From Dermatemys mawii (taxonomy: Eukaryota; Chordata; Testudines; Dermatemydidae), in contig ML677343.1 in NCBI GenBank assembly GCA_007922305.1, positions 31,427,987-31,491,986 of the forward strand: a stretch of 64,000 nt of DNA. Direction: 5' to 3'. Within the stretch, counting starts at the first letter, position 1. Each line of letters starts with the position of its first letter. Below the pieces are notes generated by a model, which had not been told where the DNA came from, did no database searches, and saw only the letters and a list, made by a program, of their open reading frames with translations. Below are positions 45,312 to 57,550 of the stretch, piece by piece. A program made the translations under genes and the position numbers.

Positions 45312-45705
45312 ATCATAGAATATCAGGGTGTTGGAAGAGATCTCAGGAGGTCATTTAGTCCAACCCCCTGCTCAAAGCAGGACCAGCCCCAACTAAATCA
45401 TCCCAGCCAGGGCTTTGTCAAGATGGGCCTTAAAAACCTCTAAGGATGGAGATTCCACCACCTCCCTAGGGAACCCATTGCAGTGCTTCACCACTCTCCC
45501 AGTGAAATAGTGTTTCCTAATATCCAACCTAGACCTCCTCCATGGCAGCTTGAGACCACTGCTGCTTGTTCTGTCATCTGTCACCACTGAGAACAACCGA
45601 ACTCCATCCTCTTTGGAAACCCCTTCAGGTAATTGAAGGCTGCTATCAAATTCCTCCCCTCCCCCACTCTTCTCTTCTGCAGATTAAATAAATCATCTTC
45701 CCTTT
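45312..45705 (-). mobile_element. CR1 LINE 3' end, well preserved
   Basis: Starts AATCATAGAATATCAGGG, includes CCAACCCCCTGCTCAAAGCA, GATTCCACCACCTCCCTAGG and ends about AATAAATCATCTTCCC. Minus-strand, 5'-truncated at about 395 bp. Close in sequence to the 33.9-34.3 kb copy in the other orientation. Confidence 0.95.
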
Positions 45706-47654
45706 GGGGTGGAGAGATCTTACCCCCCATTTCCTGGGAACCCTGTTTTGTGTCTGGCTAGAATCTGGGCAGGCCCAGTACAGATATCAAGAAATCATTT
45801 GAATACCCCAGTTGTTGGTGCTGATAAAGAAACTAAATAGAAACTCCCTCCTCCCTTACCCCACTTATTGGTAAGTAAAGTCACTGAGAAACTTCAGCAA
45901 GTGCAGAACACAGCTGCCCACTCACTTAGCACGATTACTCATGAGGTGTATTGTACATGTGCTCCATGGACTGCATGGTTTGCGTCTCTTGCGGTTTAAA
46001 AGCAGCGTTGAGATCTGCTGGGCCGCTGAAGGATGACAGTTATTCATCTTGGGGGGCTGGGGAATGGGGTACCAAATAGAGGGTCCCTTGAGTCTGAAAT
46101 CTCTTCCCTCCTTGCCCCCTACTTAGTTGTATAGAACTAAGGTTTGTTGATGATCGGGTCCCAGAGCAAGAGCTATCTCTGTTCTTAGGCTCTTTCTCCT
46201 GGAAGGCTTGAGGGAGGGGGAATATAAGGAGTTCATTATTATTAATTAATGTTCGTTCAGCTAATGCGTATAAGCATGTGGTACATGTCCATTGAGTATA
46301 AGCATTGGCATATGCCCATTGAAGCCTGTGGAATTGCATTTTCATAAATGGGGGAAAATAACCAAGGTTTTAGATTTTGAAAAGCGGGGAAGATGACCAA
46401 GGTTTTGGATTTTGAAAAGGCAGCACTGTCACGTCACTATTCCTGAGAGCTTTGGGAGGTTTTCTCCCTGTGACGTATAACTCAGCTTAGACAAGAGGGT
46501 ATTCTTACTAGAGTTCCCCCAAAGAACCCACAAGCCTTTGGCGTTAGATCCTCAGCTGGGGGAATTCGGTGAGCTCCACTGAAGTGAGCCCACACAATGC
46601 CCTTCTCCGTTTCCGAGACAAACAGTTCTGTTAGCTAGCTTTTGTTGGCCACTTGGGTTGCCATTTGAGACCGGTTTCACCAGATTCCCTTTTGTAAACA
46701 TGCAAAGGTCCCTTGGCTCACTGAACTCGATTAAAGAAAGGGAGTTCTGAGATTACAAGCATTACAGAAGACACGTAGGTGCCTGGATACTGCAGCGATA
46801 AGGCACGTATGATCAGCCAGGTAGATCAGTATTCTAGTCTGTAATAGCACTGCACAAAGAAACCTGTCCTTCTCCTCTGTCTGGAGCATGGCATTGTGCA
46901 AATAATCGCTCTGATCCTACTCCCATTGAAATAAATGGGATTACATTGCCATCAGCTTTTATGGAGAGATGGCGCTGGCCTATTAATAACCACAAACAGT
47001 TATGGAAACCTAAAGTGCAAATAAAACATATGGAAATAATAGGAGAAATGGACTCATCTCAGGTGCAAATTCTGGGACTAAACCCTGTTTGCCATCATTT
47101 ACATAAACAGACCAATTGACTTCGGTGCAGCTACATGCCTAAATATGGAAAACAGTCATTTAATCCTTTAGTACTTTTGAAGGCAGCCTCTGGAAATTAC
47201 TGACTAATCTTAGTGCTTTTTGGATGACTCGGGCTGGGAATCTCCCCTCCTAAAAGCACTGGGTATGTGTCTTGTGTTTATAGATTCTCAACATTGCATG
47301 CTGGGGGGGATCTTTAACAAGTTCAGTGTCCTAAAATTTCCAAACTCAACCAAGGGTTCTATAAACAAATCCCTAAATAACATAATTCCCTCCCCCTACT
47401 TCCCAGACACACACACACACACCATAACCATGGGGAAATGTAGTTCAAAAGGCAATGACACTTCATTTCCCACTAAATAGATATAACATCTTATGAATAG
47501 CACAAATAATGAAATCATGTGCTTACAGCCAGCTGGTCTGCCTGGACTTCTTATGTAGGAGTCTGTCTGAAATAATATTTATCCTTTGATGGGACTTTGT
47601 CTCCCTCCACTAAACTCTCTCTTCCTTCCTCTTTTGGCTCCTCTTTTTCTGTGC
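45706..47654. other. no gene; one microsatellite
   Basis: An (AC)8 run lies at about 47407-47422. At 46340-46425 there is a local near-repeat of GACCAAGGTTTTGGATTTTG. No other calls. Confidence 0.45.
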
Positions 47655-47885
47655 TTAGTGCCTTGTGGCAACGTGGTCCACTGAACAGAGCACTGGATTA
47701 GAGATCCAGGTTCTAGTCCAGTCTCTGCCACTGGCCCTCTGAGTGATCATGGGCAGCTCACTTCAGCTCCTTGTGCCCCAGTTTCCCCATCTGTAAAATG
47801 GGTATAATGATACTGACCTGCTTTGTAAAGAGTTTTGAAAACTTGCTGATAAAAAGCATTATGTAACAGCAAGGTGGTATTGTTA
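47655..47885 (+). mobile_element. MIR-like CORE-SINE, full-length type
   Basis: A-box region GTGGTCCACTGAACAGAGCA, B-box region CCAGGTTCTAGTCCAGTC, then GATCATGGGCAGCTCACTTC, CCCCATCTGTAAAATGGGTA and AAAGAGTTTTGAAAACTTGC. The tRNA-like head, core and 3' part are in order, the clearest copy in the window. Confidence 0.9.
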
Positions 47886-48444
47886 TTCTGCTGCCTATCT
47901 TTGTATTCTACAGCAGCTCAACCTCTGAAGACTGGGAAATGTTTCAGTGATGTCCACATTAGGCTGTGGGTGCCTGTTTTTTTACTCCATCAAATTACTT
48001 CTCTAATTCCACCAGTTCTGTCAAGTTTGCTAGTGATTGCATCTCCCTTGCTCCCGCTCTCTGTGTCTCTTTCTTTGACAGCTGTGTTCTATCTGCCCAT
48101 GGCTATATGTTTTTAAACTCTCCAGGACATGGGTTTTGTGATTCAGTGAGTGTATTTTACATGTTGTAAACCTCTGCCCACAGTTATCTGTTTGGTGTAG
48201 GAATAATAATATACAAATATTGCTTCACCTGCCTCTGAAATGCGACCGCCTCTGGAGCGGAGTGTGGCGGCTGCTTAACAGTGCACAGGAAATGAAGAAT
48301 TCATATGCGATTTTACATATGCCATCAGATTCAATATTGAAAACTAAAGCTGATTGCAGTAATGTCAAGTTTCAGAATCTGAATTTATCCTGCAGTTTGC
48401 ACGAGCCTTTTCACCCTTCTGGCATTTGCACAGAGATGACTAAG
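47886..48444. other. no feature recognised
   Basis: Nothing supported. Confidence 0.45.
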
Positions 48445-48765
48445 GGCCTGCTCCTGCACCTCGCTACATGTTTCACAGAGTCCCCTTGATTTCAGTGGCT
48501 GTCTGCATGAGAGTAACTCTAGGCATGTGCATAGCTCTTTGCAAGACAGAGCCCTAATAGCCTACATGCCTAGGGCTAGATTTTCAAAGGTATTTAGGGA
48601 CCCGAAGAAGCAGCCAGTTGCCTCTGGCATTTTCAAAAGTGCCTAAACGTCTAACACAATGGGAGATAGGCACCAAAATACCTTTAAAAATCTGATGTTT
48701 GGTGCCTGCTCCAAAGCCCATTGACGTCAGTGAGACTTCAGCCAGCTTTGAATCAGGCCTGCAAG
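48445..48765. repeat. two small palindromic repeats, adjacent
   Basis: 48445-48555 (GATTTCAGTGGCTGTCTGCA, GGCATGTGCATAGCTCTTTG) belongs to the AAGCATGTG family. 48570-48765 has GATTTTCAAAGGTATTTAGG, CATTTTCAAAAGTGCCTAAA and GCCCATTGACGTCAGTGAGA. It shares TTCAAAAG and GCCTAAA blocks with the 57.8-58.3 kb copy. Confidence 0.6.
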
Positions 48766-49883
48766 GACTGATTCTGTTCCCACAAAAGTGAATAGGAGGG
48801 GGTTTTTTTCCCCACAGGCTTAGGCCCAATGTCATTTCATAAGAGCTATAGCTTGGCTTGTACCAAAGTCCCTTATCTGAAATCTCGCTGGTGTTGGAGT
48901 TTTCCAGAGCAGAACATAAATTTTGTAGCTCTTCCCCATTTCTGTGAAGAGCGTGACAGTAAATTCACCCAACAAATACAAGCTGCTTTTTCTTTTCTTT
49001 ATTTCTTGCCTTGCGTTCCCTTGCTTCGGTGTTGAAATCATAATGGAATGCCTCTGAAATGATTTATTTAGCAAAAGGAGCAGCCCAGTTATCTTTATGT
49101 GTGCGTTAGGCAGAAGTGACACCATTTTTACACTCAGCAGAATAATGGTGTTTTTACCCCAATCTATCATGCTTAAATGGATTATACATGCACAGTTTTT
49201 GTAAATGATTACGGAATGTTGTTTTGTGGTTCCACAAAAATCTGCGTCCGATGGTTTCTTTTTGGTATGAAATAAAATCACATTCATGACTAGCAAGCTG
49301 GTACCATGCCAGAGCTGGCAAAAAGCTTCAGGGCAAAGCCTGGAGCTCGTGGGCTTTGGAAGTGGCACCCAACAAATAAATAGAAAAGAAGAGAACCACT
49401 CTGGAGCAAAACATGTGGTTGCTCTTTTGCCTCATTTGTATTGTCAGCCTAGTGATTTACACTGGATCAAATTCGCTCCAGAGCATGCGAGCAGATGAAC
49501 ATGTTTTTTGGAACAGAGCGGAGAGATATTAGACTGTTTTCCTAAGGTGCGGTATGCCTAGAGTTCACCGATCAACTGCTTTCCACGAGGAACACGTTCT
49601 CCCCCTGACCCTGATTTGTGGCCACAGCAACATGCACAGCAGGTTCAGAGTCAGATAAAACTTTTTTACTGGATCCTGTGCGAGTCGAAGTCAGTTTTTT
49701 AACTTTGAATGTGCTCTTGGCTGGCCAGAAAGACTCACCAACTTCTGGATGGTCCTTCACTAGCCTACATTTTATTAAATAAAACTTTATTTCCACCAAT
49801 AAGTGGCTGGCCAAAACCATCCCGCGTTGTGAGCCTCGCCTTGCGTAGGGCGGCCAAAGGGACAGTTTGTAGAGTTCCCTCTT
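48766..49883. other. no gene; longest spurious frame
   Basis: A 178-codon minus-strand frame spans 48832-49368. Its product has no domain I recognise and is basic and low in conserved pattern; I judge it chance. Confidence 0.4.
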
Positions 49884-49965
49884 AGAATCATAGACTATCA
49901 GGGTTGGAAGGGACCTCAGGAGATCATCTAGTCCAACCCCCTGCTCAAAGCAGGACCCATCCCCA
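49884..49965 (-). mobile_element. CR1 LINE 3' terminus
   Basis: AGAATCATAGACTATCAGGG, TTGGAAGGGACCTCAGGAGA and CCAACCCCCTGCTCAAAGCA: about 82 bp, very close to consensus, so young or recently moved. Overlaps a 153-codon minus-strand frame, which is not a gene. Confidence 0.95.
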
Positions 49966-51909
49966 GTTCTAGGCTTCATCATAACTTCAGCCTTTTCCCA
50001 TGACACCATCCTATGCATAGGGGAGAGACACAAGCCTCCTGTTCATTCTCTCCTGAGATCCGTAAAGATGTGAGTTATCTTTATGCGTCACTCCTGAGCC
50101 GTGCTGGTGGGGGGTTGTGCGTGTGCCTCTGTACGGCTAGATAAATAGCTATGCACGTATGCACACGCACAGCACCTACGCTGTTGCTGTAGCACTAAAT
50201 TATCCAGGAGTCTCAATCTCTCTGTGCTAAACTGACTCCACACTTTTTAAGTGAAAATTGTCTTGAGCAAAATAACCCTTCCAAGCAGCATCCTCCAGAA
50301 ATGATTGTTTGGAGATCTACAAGTTTCTCTCACATGGATGAGTCACTAACACTCTCTGAGTCAATCCCCCTGATAGCCCTGTGAACATGACTTCATTGCT
50401 TTAGATTTAGACTAACTGATAACTGAAATTTTCCCAAGAAGGAAAAATTATGACAGTGGAAGTCAAGAGTGGGAGTTGCATATTCATCCCAAGGCCAGTG
50501 AAACAAAGAGTTGTCTAAGTGATCCACATAAGGCGAAGTGAGTGCTATCATATATCGTTACGCTAAAAAGGTGCACGGAAAAAGACAAGCCCTAAATGGG
50601 TAATAAAGACTTGCATAATTCATGGAGACTGTGTGTGTGCGCACGCGGTGTGTGTTTGGTTGTTATCCCTTTGTTTGGTGAAATAATGTAGAACTTTGAT
50701 AATGTCTAGGAAGAGAAATTCAGTCCTGTGTGAAAGTCCTAAATTCTGGATCTACGACAAGAAGATAGGGTTAGTGTGAGTAGCAGAGTGTGCTTTCTGC
50801 AAACTTCAATACATACAAATGGTCTGGTGGAATCTTGTCTAAGTAGCAGCATTACAGCAACATCAGCAGCAGCATTCTGAGCTCCCAAAAGTTCTTCTCA
50901 TGCCTTCCAACTTTGATGACGGGACTGGCATCCATTCACCCTCATACTCTAGTGATTGTGTATGGAAGGTCAGAAGCTCTGATGCACTTTTTCTTAGAAG
51001 ATTGGCTTGTCTCACCCAGTCACCCAGTCACATGACAATGTCTCCTTTCCTGTAGTAGACCTTTTGCTTGGTCATTTCTTTCGGAAATGTCTTGAGGCAG
51101 GCAGAGTACCTTGACTCACATAACACACGTTGCAGATAATCTTTCCAAAAGTCTTTCTCTGAACTGTCTAGATGTGCTGAAGAAGTTTTGCAGAGGCTCA
51201 GAAGAGATAATGAGCAAGAGGTAAAGAGTAAAATAATGTAGTGCTGAAGGTGTAGAAGGTTTCCAGACCATTTCTCCAGGTGGATCTCAGTCCAAATACA
51301 ATTAGGCACTTGCCCAGATCATGAAAAACACACATTGTCCCCCTTTATCATGTGTAGATTAGAGGACAAGGACCAAACTGGCCACAGAATCTCAGCTGCT
51401 CCTGTTTCCCATAGACGTGCTTGCACAAAGGAGAGGGCTGACAAAACACCGGATGGCTAGGTGTTCAAAGGACAAATGCAGGACTGAGGTCTTAAGGGGT
51501 TTCGGTCCCAATGACTTGCACTCTCCCCAAATTCCTTAAAACAATACTATTAAAAAAACCCAATGCAGCAGGTGTTAATGCGATCAATGGAGAGCTTTCA
51601 GTTTTTGGTCAAAAAGTGTTGGTTGTTGCGGCCCCTTTCTCACTCCGGCACCTGATTTAAATAAGATACAATTAGTAACAGGCATGGCTGTTAGAGAAGA
51701 ATTCCTATTTAATTCTAGACTAATACAAATTATACAAAACAAATGAAGTGCCACAGATGAAAACATGTGGCTGCGAAGAGGATCCCGAGATGAAGGTATT
51801 AGTACAAGGAATCCTTCTGGATGCCCTCAGCGGAGAACACAAAGTGAAGCCAGATGTTAACTCTTGTGTCCTGGGTCTATTTCAGCTGTGTGCTTAGTTA
51901 ACTCTCTGC
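49966..51909. other. no gene recognised
   Basis: Short GT-rich runs at 50.1-50.2 and 50.63-50.66 kb. The 93-codon minus-strand frame at 51028-51309 is not recognised. Confidence 0.4.
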
Positions 51910-51913
51910 CTAC

Positions 51914-52571
51914 TGTGACAAAGCTCCAAGTCTGTCCTTGTGGGTCCTGCGCTTCCTGGCAGATTTAGGGGCCTCAGAAACTCATCTAGGCCCCAGAGTG
52001 ACCTCCCTTTCTCAGTATAATTGAGAAGAGTCACCACCTAGTGAGTTACCTTCATCACAGGCCAGTATGGAAGATGGAAAAAGGGGGGAAGCCCGGGCCT
52101 GCCCTCTACTCCGGACTCCAGCCCAGGGACCCTAATAGTATCAGCTAAGATGGCTGACCTTTTAGGCACAAAGCACAATACAATTCCCTGGGCTACTTCC
52201 CCACAGCAGTCCCCGCTTCTTCAAACTCCACTTCACCCCTACCTCAGGGCCTCCTTCCTTCAGTATGATATGTTGTCCACCACTCAGTCTCACCAACAGC
52301 ATAAACTCCTTCCACAGCTCCTGACACCCACAGCCCACCTGACTAACTGGGAGGTTTTTATCTGGATTCAGCCAGTCCCTGATTGGCTTCAGGTGTCCCA
52401 ATTAGGCTAGCTGTTTCTACTCCTTTCTAGAAGGTTCTTAATTGGCCCCAGGTGTCTTGATTGGTCTGGAGTAGCCTTTGGCTATCCAGGAAACAGGGAC
52501 CTGCACATCCTAAGGCTGATATACCTGCCTTCCAGCACTCTCCTATACCCTTCTGGTCTGACTCCATCACA
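51914..52571 (+). mobile_element. solo LTR of an endogenous retrovirus, 658 bp
   Basis: Begins TGTGACAAAGCTCCAAGTCT and ends CTGACTCCATCACA (TG...CA). CTAC occurs directly before (51910-51913) and directly after (52572-52575), a 4-bp target duplication of the kind gammaretrovirus-like ERVs make. The start, GGGTCCTGCGCTTCCTGGCA and GCCCTCTACTCCGG blocks match a chelonian LTR family as I know it. The strand follows that family. ATTGG/CCAAT motifs cluster at about 52.38-52.47 kb. No internal region, so a solo LTR. Confidence 0.85.
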
Positions 52572-52575
52572 CTAC

Positions 52576-53249
52576 CTATAACTCCCCTGGAACAGCTGTT
52601 GCAGTGTACTTGGCTGTAGTTCTTGCTCCAGTCCTTCGAGTTGGCATCACACAGCTGTGATGGGATGTATGTTTTATGGAAAGAGAGGGAGGTTGCCTAG
52701 GTCATCAGAGTGAAGTTGAGTGGTTTGTATTTTTGGCTTCAGGGGTTGTTTTTTAATAGCATTACCACCTCTCTGGTGAGTGCAAATAGGCTTGGCAGCT
52801 GCCATTCCATTGAGACAAACAAGTGGAAATTCTTGCCTATCTTGGCTTTGCCATGCCACTCTCGTGATTTTTTCTTTTCTTTTTAATGTTAAAAATATTT
52901 GAGGAACTTCATATTCAAGATATGTCTGAACTATAAGAAGGACAACAAAGGGGAGACCTCTGGATGCTACCCTCACGTCCTTAATCCTTACCCCTTTGCT
53001 GTCAGTCCATTGAGACCAATAAGCTGTCACTAGTATCAGACAGTGCTCAGTTCTTCAGAGACAGATGCAGCAAACTCTATGGTAGGCAGTTACAGGCTAA
53101 CCTGTCCTCAGGGAAGATTCCCTCCTAACCACTCCATAGTTAGAGGTTGACTTGAGTCCTGAAGCATGAGGGTTTATATCCCTTCTCCAATTCCAGACTT
53201 TTTTTGGTAGCATTTACTATTATAACTCTTGATATTATAATTCTCCATA
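52576..53249. other. no feature recognised
   Basis: Nothing supported. Confidence 0.45.
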
Positions 53250-53400
53250 GAAATTTCTAATCCATTTTGAATCCTGCTAAGCTATTGGCCACAGTGATAT
53301 CTTGTGGCGGTGAGTTCTACAGGCTGATTGTAGTTGTGTGCAAAAAGGTTTCCTTTTATCAATTTTGGATTTTCCAGCTTTCGGTTTCTGTGAAGGTCCC
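53250..53400 (-). mobile_element. CR1 LINE 3' segment
   Basis: AATCCATTTTGAATCCTGCT, GGCCACAGTGATATCTTGTG and GAGTTCTACAGGCTGATTGT, then AAAAAGGTTTCCTTTTATCA. Same part of CR1 as 23.25-23.37 kb. Confidence 0.65.
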
Positions 53401-54282
53401 ATTGTTTTGAATCATCCCACCATCAAACTGGAGAATGGAGTCTATGTGATTGGGTGTACCAGGCATTTGCTGCCTGTCAGAGGCCCTGCTGCCTTGGTAC
53501 ACTCCACCATGCAATATGGTGTCCTTTTGAAAGAGAAAAGCAGCGAGTTCAGACCTCCAGAAGTTGCATAGAGAGACCTCTCAGGATCATCATCTGGCAG
53601 AACCAGTGAGAATTGGTCCTCCAGTTGCTAGAAAGGCTAAAAGTAGGCAGTGGCCAATCTGGGCCCAGTAGGCCAGATAAAAAGGGCTGGCTGCTTCTTG
53701 CAAGGGCTGGTTCTGGGTGATGTTGGAGCTGGAGAAGAAGACTCTCCATATCTTCACCCAAGAAATCTGGGCTGTTCAGGGGCCTAACTCAAACAGCATT
53801 TTAGTTGGTTTGAATTTGCCCAGGTGATCATTTTCAGTGAAGCATTAATTAATTTTCTGTAAAACTGAGATGAGTCCCTAGCATACCTCCTGGGTAAATT
53901 CAAACTGAGTAGCTAATCCACAGTAAGTACTTTATTTGATGAATTTAGCCTCTTTCTGGTTGTGAATTGCCTGTGAGCAGTTAGGGTAATTGTGAATAAT
54001 TATCAGTCTCTTGATAGTCTGTGAGCCATTCACTGTGATTATTGAGAATTAGAGTGGCATTCGTTGGTGCTGATTGGGCATGTAACATCAAATGATATTG
54101 TTTCTGTTCCTTGGTTGAATGGCCCGTATCTGTTTGGTTTTCAGCATGAGCACTCAGATTGATGAGTTTGAACTTTTTCTTTCTGTGTTCCCTAATATTC
54201 TTTTACAATTTGTTATTTCCATAAACATTCCCACCATGAAACACATTCATGGGCAACAAATAAAGTTATTGTAAGCAGTATT
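53401..54282. other. no feature recognised
   Basis: Nothing supported. Confidence 0.45.
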
Positions 54283-55080
54283 TTATTATTACTAATATTT
54301 ATATTGCAATAGCCCTTAATGACCACAAGCAATTTGGGCTCCATTGTGCTGGTGCTGTACAAACATATGACAGTCCCTAATCTTAAGTGGGGGCCTGAAC
54401 ATGTTCGGGACTATATTGTGCTTGGCAAAGCCTGTGCACATAGTAAGAGACACTCTCTGCCCTGGAAAGCTTATAGACTAACTAGTCAAGACAGATTAAG
54501 GATGGGAGGAAAAACAGAGGCACAGAAGTGGGTGGCTAGGGCTAGCAGGGGCTCACCCCCCCAAATCTACCTACCTACCAGCTCATCAGCTGCCAGCATC
54601 CCTGGTACCTGTGCCCAGCTCAGCTGGCAGAGTCCTGATGTGTGCCACTTGACACAGCAGTGGTGAGAACCAGTGGGCCAGACTAGGGAGCTGGTTCAGT
54701 CCAGCACTGCAGGCTAGAACCGAATCACTGTTGCCCAAGCTGCTCTCCAACTCCTGGGCCCAACGCCATGGGACAGGAGGAGTTGGAGAGAGTAGGGGGC
54801 TGAGCGGGCTCATTCTGCAATCCTCAAGCCTAGTGGGACAGGAGCGAAGTTGCTATTGCCTCCTGTGAATGCAGATTGGTCTCACACTTCAGCCCCCCTG
54901 GTTGGGATAAAGCTGGCCCTCAGTCCTTCCCCTTTGCCCCCGCAACAATATTTTCATCCACCACCTGCGGGCATAGGGAGGCAAAGTGACTTGCCCAGGG
55001 TAACATAGTTGGTTAGTGGCAGAGCTGGGACTAGAACCCAGGTCTCCTCGCTCTTTCCAGTAGCCTGCACTGCCTCCCGA
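54283..55080 (-). mobile_element. CORE-SINE split by a 450-bp insertion
   Basis: Left part (54283-54526): TTATTATTACTAATATTTAT, CTCCATTGTGCTGGTGCTGT, AAGAGACACTCTCTGCCCTG, GATGGGAGGAAAAACAGAGG. Right part (54976-55080): CAAAGTGACTTGCCCAGGGT, GGCAGAGCTGGGACTAGAAC (B box) and TAGCCTGCACTGCCTCCCGA. Together a full-length reversed SINE broken just before its core. Confidence 0.82.
54527..54975. mobile_element. unclassified 450-bp insertion in a SINE
   Basis: GC-rich DNA that interrupts an otherwise collinear SINE. It has GGCTAGGGCTAGCAGGGGCT at the left and CCACCTGCGGGCATAGG at the right. No clear terminal repeats, LTR ends or target duplication, and no recognised family. Confidence 0.5.
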
Positions 55081-57015
55081 AGTCAAGGTCTGTTGATTTC
55101 AGCATATGTTGACGGGAGCTGTTGTGAGGCATTTGTCCTGCTTTTCGGTAAATGTGTTGACCTTCCTGCCAGAGAAGTGGTACCTTAGCCTGAGGTTCAC
55201 AGACCGAACTCGCAGGGGTCACATGCTCAGACCCTTTCTGAGGCTCCACCTCACGGCACTCAACACCAGCTGAGCAGTAGCATCAACGTGCTTGGCGGGG
55301 GTAGGGGGAATGATGACCAGAGGAGGATGGAGATGAAAGTGAGGGAGAATAGTAGGCAAATCTCCCTCTGGGTAGAAGTGCAGTGACTCCCCTTTGGAGC
55401 AGGTGGTGCATTGACAATGCATCTTTCCTTGCTTGTGCAACAATCCATGCTCTAGGAGAAGATACAGGAGACCACCAACCCAGAGAATTCCATCTAGGAA
55501 TCCCGTGCAAAATGCATCTACGTTACCCATGCTTTAGAGTTGCATTTGCATTCTAATTCTCCCCATAAGGCGCATGCGAGCAGTTTACAAGCTTGCAAAC
55601 TGAATGTATTTACTGGGCAATATTCCCCTCTGAGCGACTCCAGTGCAACCTCCCCTTGAAGTCCTTTGGGGTTCTATCAAGTATTTCTGAGAGGAAGAAT
55701 TTGGCCTGAAGTGTGTTCATTAGTCAAAAGCTGGCCCGGACTCTGAAATGTGGTCATTAGCATTACTAATTCCATGATCAAAAAAAGAGAGAAGAAAGTA
55801 CAGTTAACATTGGTAATCACTGTGTGCATTTGCCAGGAGGTTTCATTAAAGGATAACAGATGCTTCAAGGATAAGCTAGATTTAATAGTTCTGTGGGATT
55901 ATTAATTTGTTTTAAATACATCTGCTACCACTGAAGACTGCAGGACTACAGGCCCATTTATAACTGTGGCTTCAGTTATGCTAACACACAGATTATGTAT
56001 ATTTTCCTACTGCTGAAGAATTCACGCAGTCAGGTTCTTGATAATCAGCGTGTCTAGGGAATGGATAAAGGACTATGCATTTCAGTGACTGTCATAGAAT
56101 GTTTCGGCCTTTGGAGGCTTATTATTCTGGTCCCATATCTGATGGCGGGACTGATTCTGTGCCAGTTTCCACATGGTCAAAGCAACTTTCAGAGATCTGC
56201 TGCATATCCAAAGCCCCGAGTGAATGCACTCCTGGCTCATTGAGACACAACTAGATGTCCCATTAGTGAGGGACCAGAGTGACTCTTGGTAGTACCCGCA
56301 CAGCTTCATTTTCCCTGAGGTGTAGGAGAGCAGGGCAGGCTGGGAGCTGTAGCCTATTGTGGTAACCCACATTCAGATTCTTGTCTTCAGGCAAGATGGT
56401 AATAGGGGATTACATCTAAACGCCACCTTTCTATAGACCAGAGAGAGACCTGGACGGATCCACTGTATCTGGATTACCTTTCCGGGAAGCAGTAGGCATA
56501 TAAAACAGAAAGAAACCAAGTCTATTTTGTAGTCGTTTTTTAAAATGGCTCTGAGTGTTTTGGAAGATGCCATGAGGCTGTGTAGCTTTCACTCCCTTTC
56601 AGAGCTGCTTGGGATAAAGATATCTAGACAAAGGCTTTTTTAAAAATATTCATTTCTTTATTTACTTCTTGTTAACACATTCCAAAGACTTTACTCTTGG
56701 TGTGGGGCCTGTGATGCTCCTGTGTAAAAGACACAAAAGACACCTGGCTGATTTGCATGGTACTTGGCGCTACCTGCAAGTTCAATTCCCTTTGCAGTTA
56801 TTCTTTTATGCCATTTTTTCTTTTACAAAAGGCTTTTTCTCTAAAGAACAGCCTCTGCGTCTCATAACCAGGGCACAGGTTCTTACCATGTATCTGGCTA
56901 TGTGGATTAGACAGCTGCTTTTCCAAGCTGAGAAACAAATGGGAGAGAGAAACTGATACGATGGATCTTTGCTTCCAGTGTATGTGGTGTTAGTGTATGT
57001 GGAGTGTATGTGGAG
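55081..57015. other. no gene; one exon candidate
   Basis: No repeats recognised. Overlapping minus-strand frames at 55219-55530 are composition-driven. The candidate exon at 56887-56927 is listed separately. Confidence 0.4.
56887..56927 (-). other. candidate 41-nt exon (unproven)
   Basis: Minus-strand acceptor with an unbroken pyrimidine-rich tract (TCTCTCCCATTTGTTTCTCAG type) and donor ATG|GTAAGAAC. Two frames are open; one would give LEKQLSNPHSQIH, with one base before and one after. No protein recognised. It lies about 41 kb upstream, on the same strand, of the 15.75/14.12 kb candidates; no connection is shown. Confidence 0.2.
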
Positions 57016-57186
57016 TTAGACGTCTGAGTACAAGGGTGCACACTCTGGTTGCTAGCCTGAGCTGAAGCCCTTACCACCAAGTCTTCGCTGCTGTTGTTAC
57101 CTGTGTTAGCTAGATTAAAGGTGACAGTTTTGTGCCATCCTGTGCTACAATCACACCTGCCACTTGCAGTGTGGACATGGCTAAGG
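57016..57186. mobile_element. hAT-type MITE
   Basis: Left AGTTAGACGTCTGAGTAC; interior GCTAGCCTGAGCTGAAGCCC and TAGCTAGATTAAAGGTGACA; right CACTTGCAGTGTGGACATGG. Ends are inverse (AGACGT/ACATGG-type), worn. Just before it, GTGTATGTGG is repeated three times. Confidence 0.6.
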
Positions 57187-57409
57187 AGAGAGGCGTGGCT
57201 GGGGCCAGAAACAGTTTGAGACGGCTCCTGCCGGAGCCTCCCTGAGGGAAGGTGGGACTGTTGCTGGATTTGCCACCAGTGATGCCTGCAGGGGTTGAGT
57301 CCACCTGCTGTAGATGGTGCGCTGCATGATGGGCTTGACAGTTTCCTTCCACTCAACAGGGCACCTGGCAGTGGTTGGTCCTGAGCTCACAGTGACCTGC
57401 TCACAGCTC

Positions 57410-57550
57410 AGTTATTTCAGTGTAAGTTTTTTGTATTGTGGAAGCAACCACAGGCTCTAAGCAGGGATCTAGGCTCCACTGGGCTAAGCATTGGGGACAC
57501 ACAATATAAAGTCCCTGCTCCCAAAACTTGCTTTCTAAATGTATGAAGAG
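57410..57550 (-). mobile_element. CORE-SINE tail fragment, reversed
   Basis: TTTTTTGTATTGTGGAAGCA, GGCTCCACTGGGCTAAGCAT and AAGTCCCTGCTCCCAAAACT. Distal half only. Confidence 0.65.

Noticed and set aside
45842..45880. Strong donor TTG|GTAAGTA on the plus strand at about 45870
   Set aside because: No acceptor within a plausible exon length.
48832..49368. 178-codon minus-strand frame, the longest in the window
   Set aside because: No recognisable domain, no promoter or splice context, ordinary base composition; expected by chance in 64 kb of AT-leaning DNA.
49572..50033. 153-codon minus-strand frame
   Set aside because: Passes through the CR1 tail at 49884-49965.
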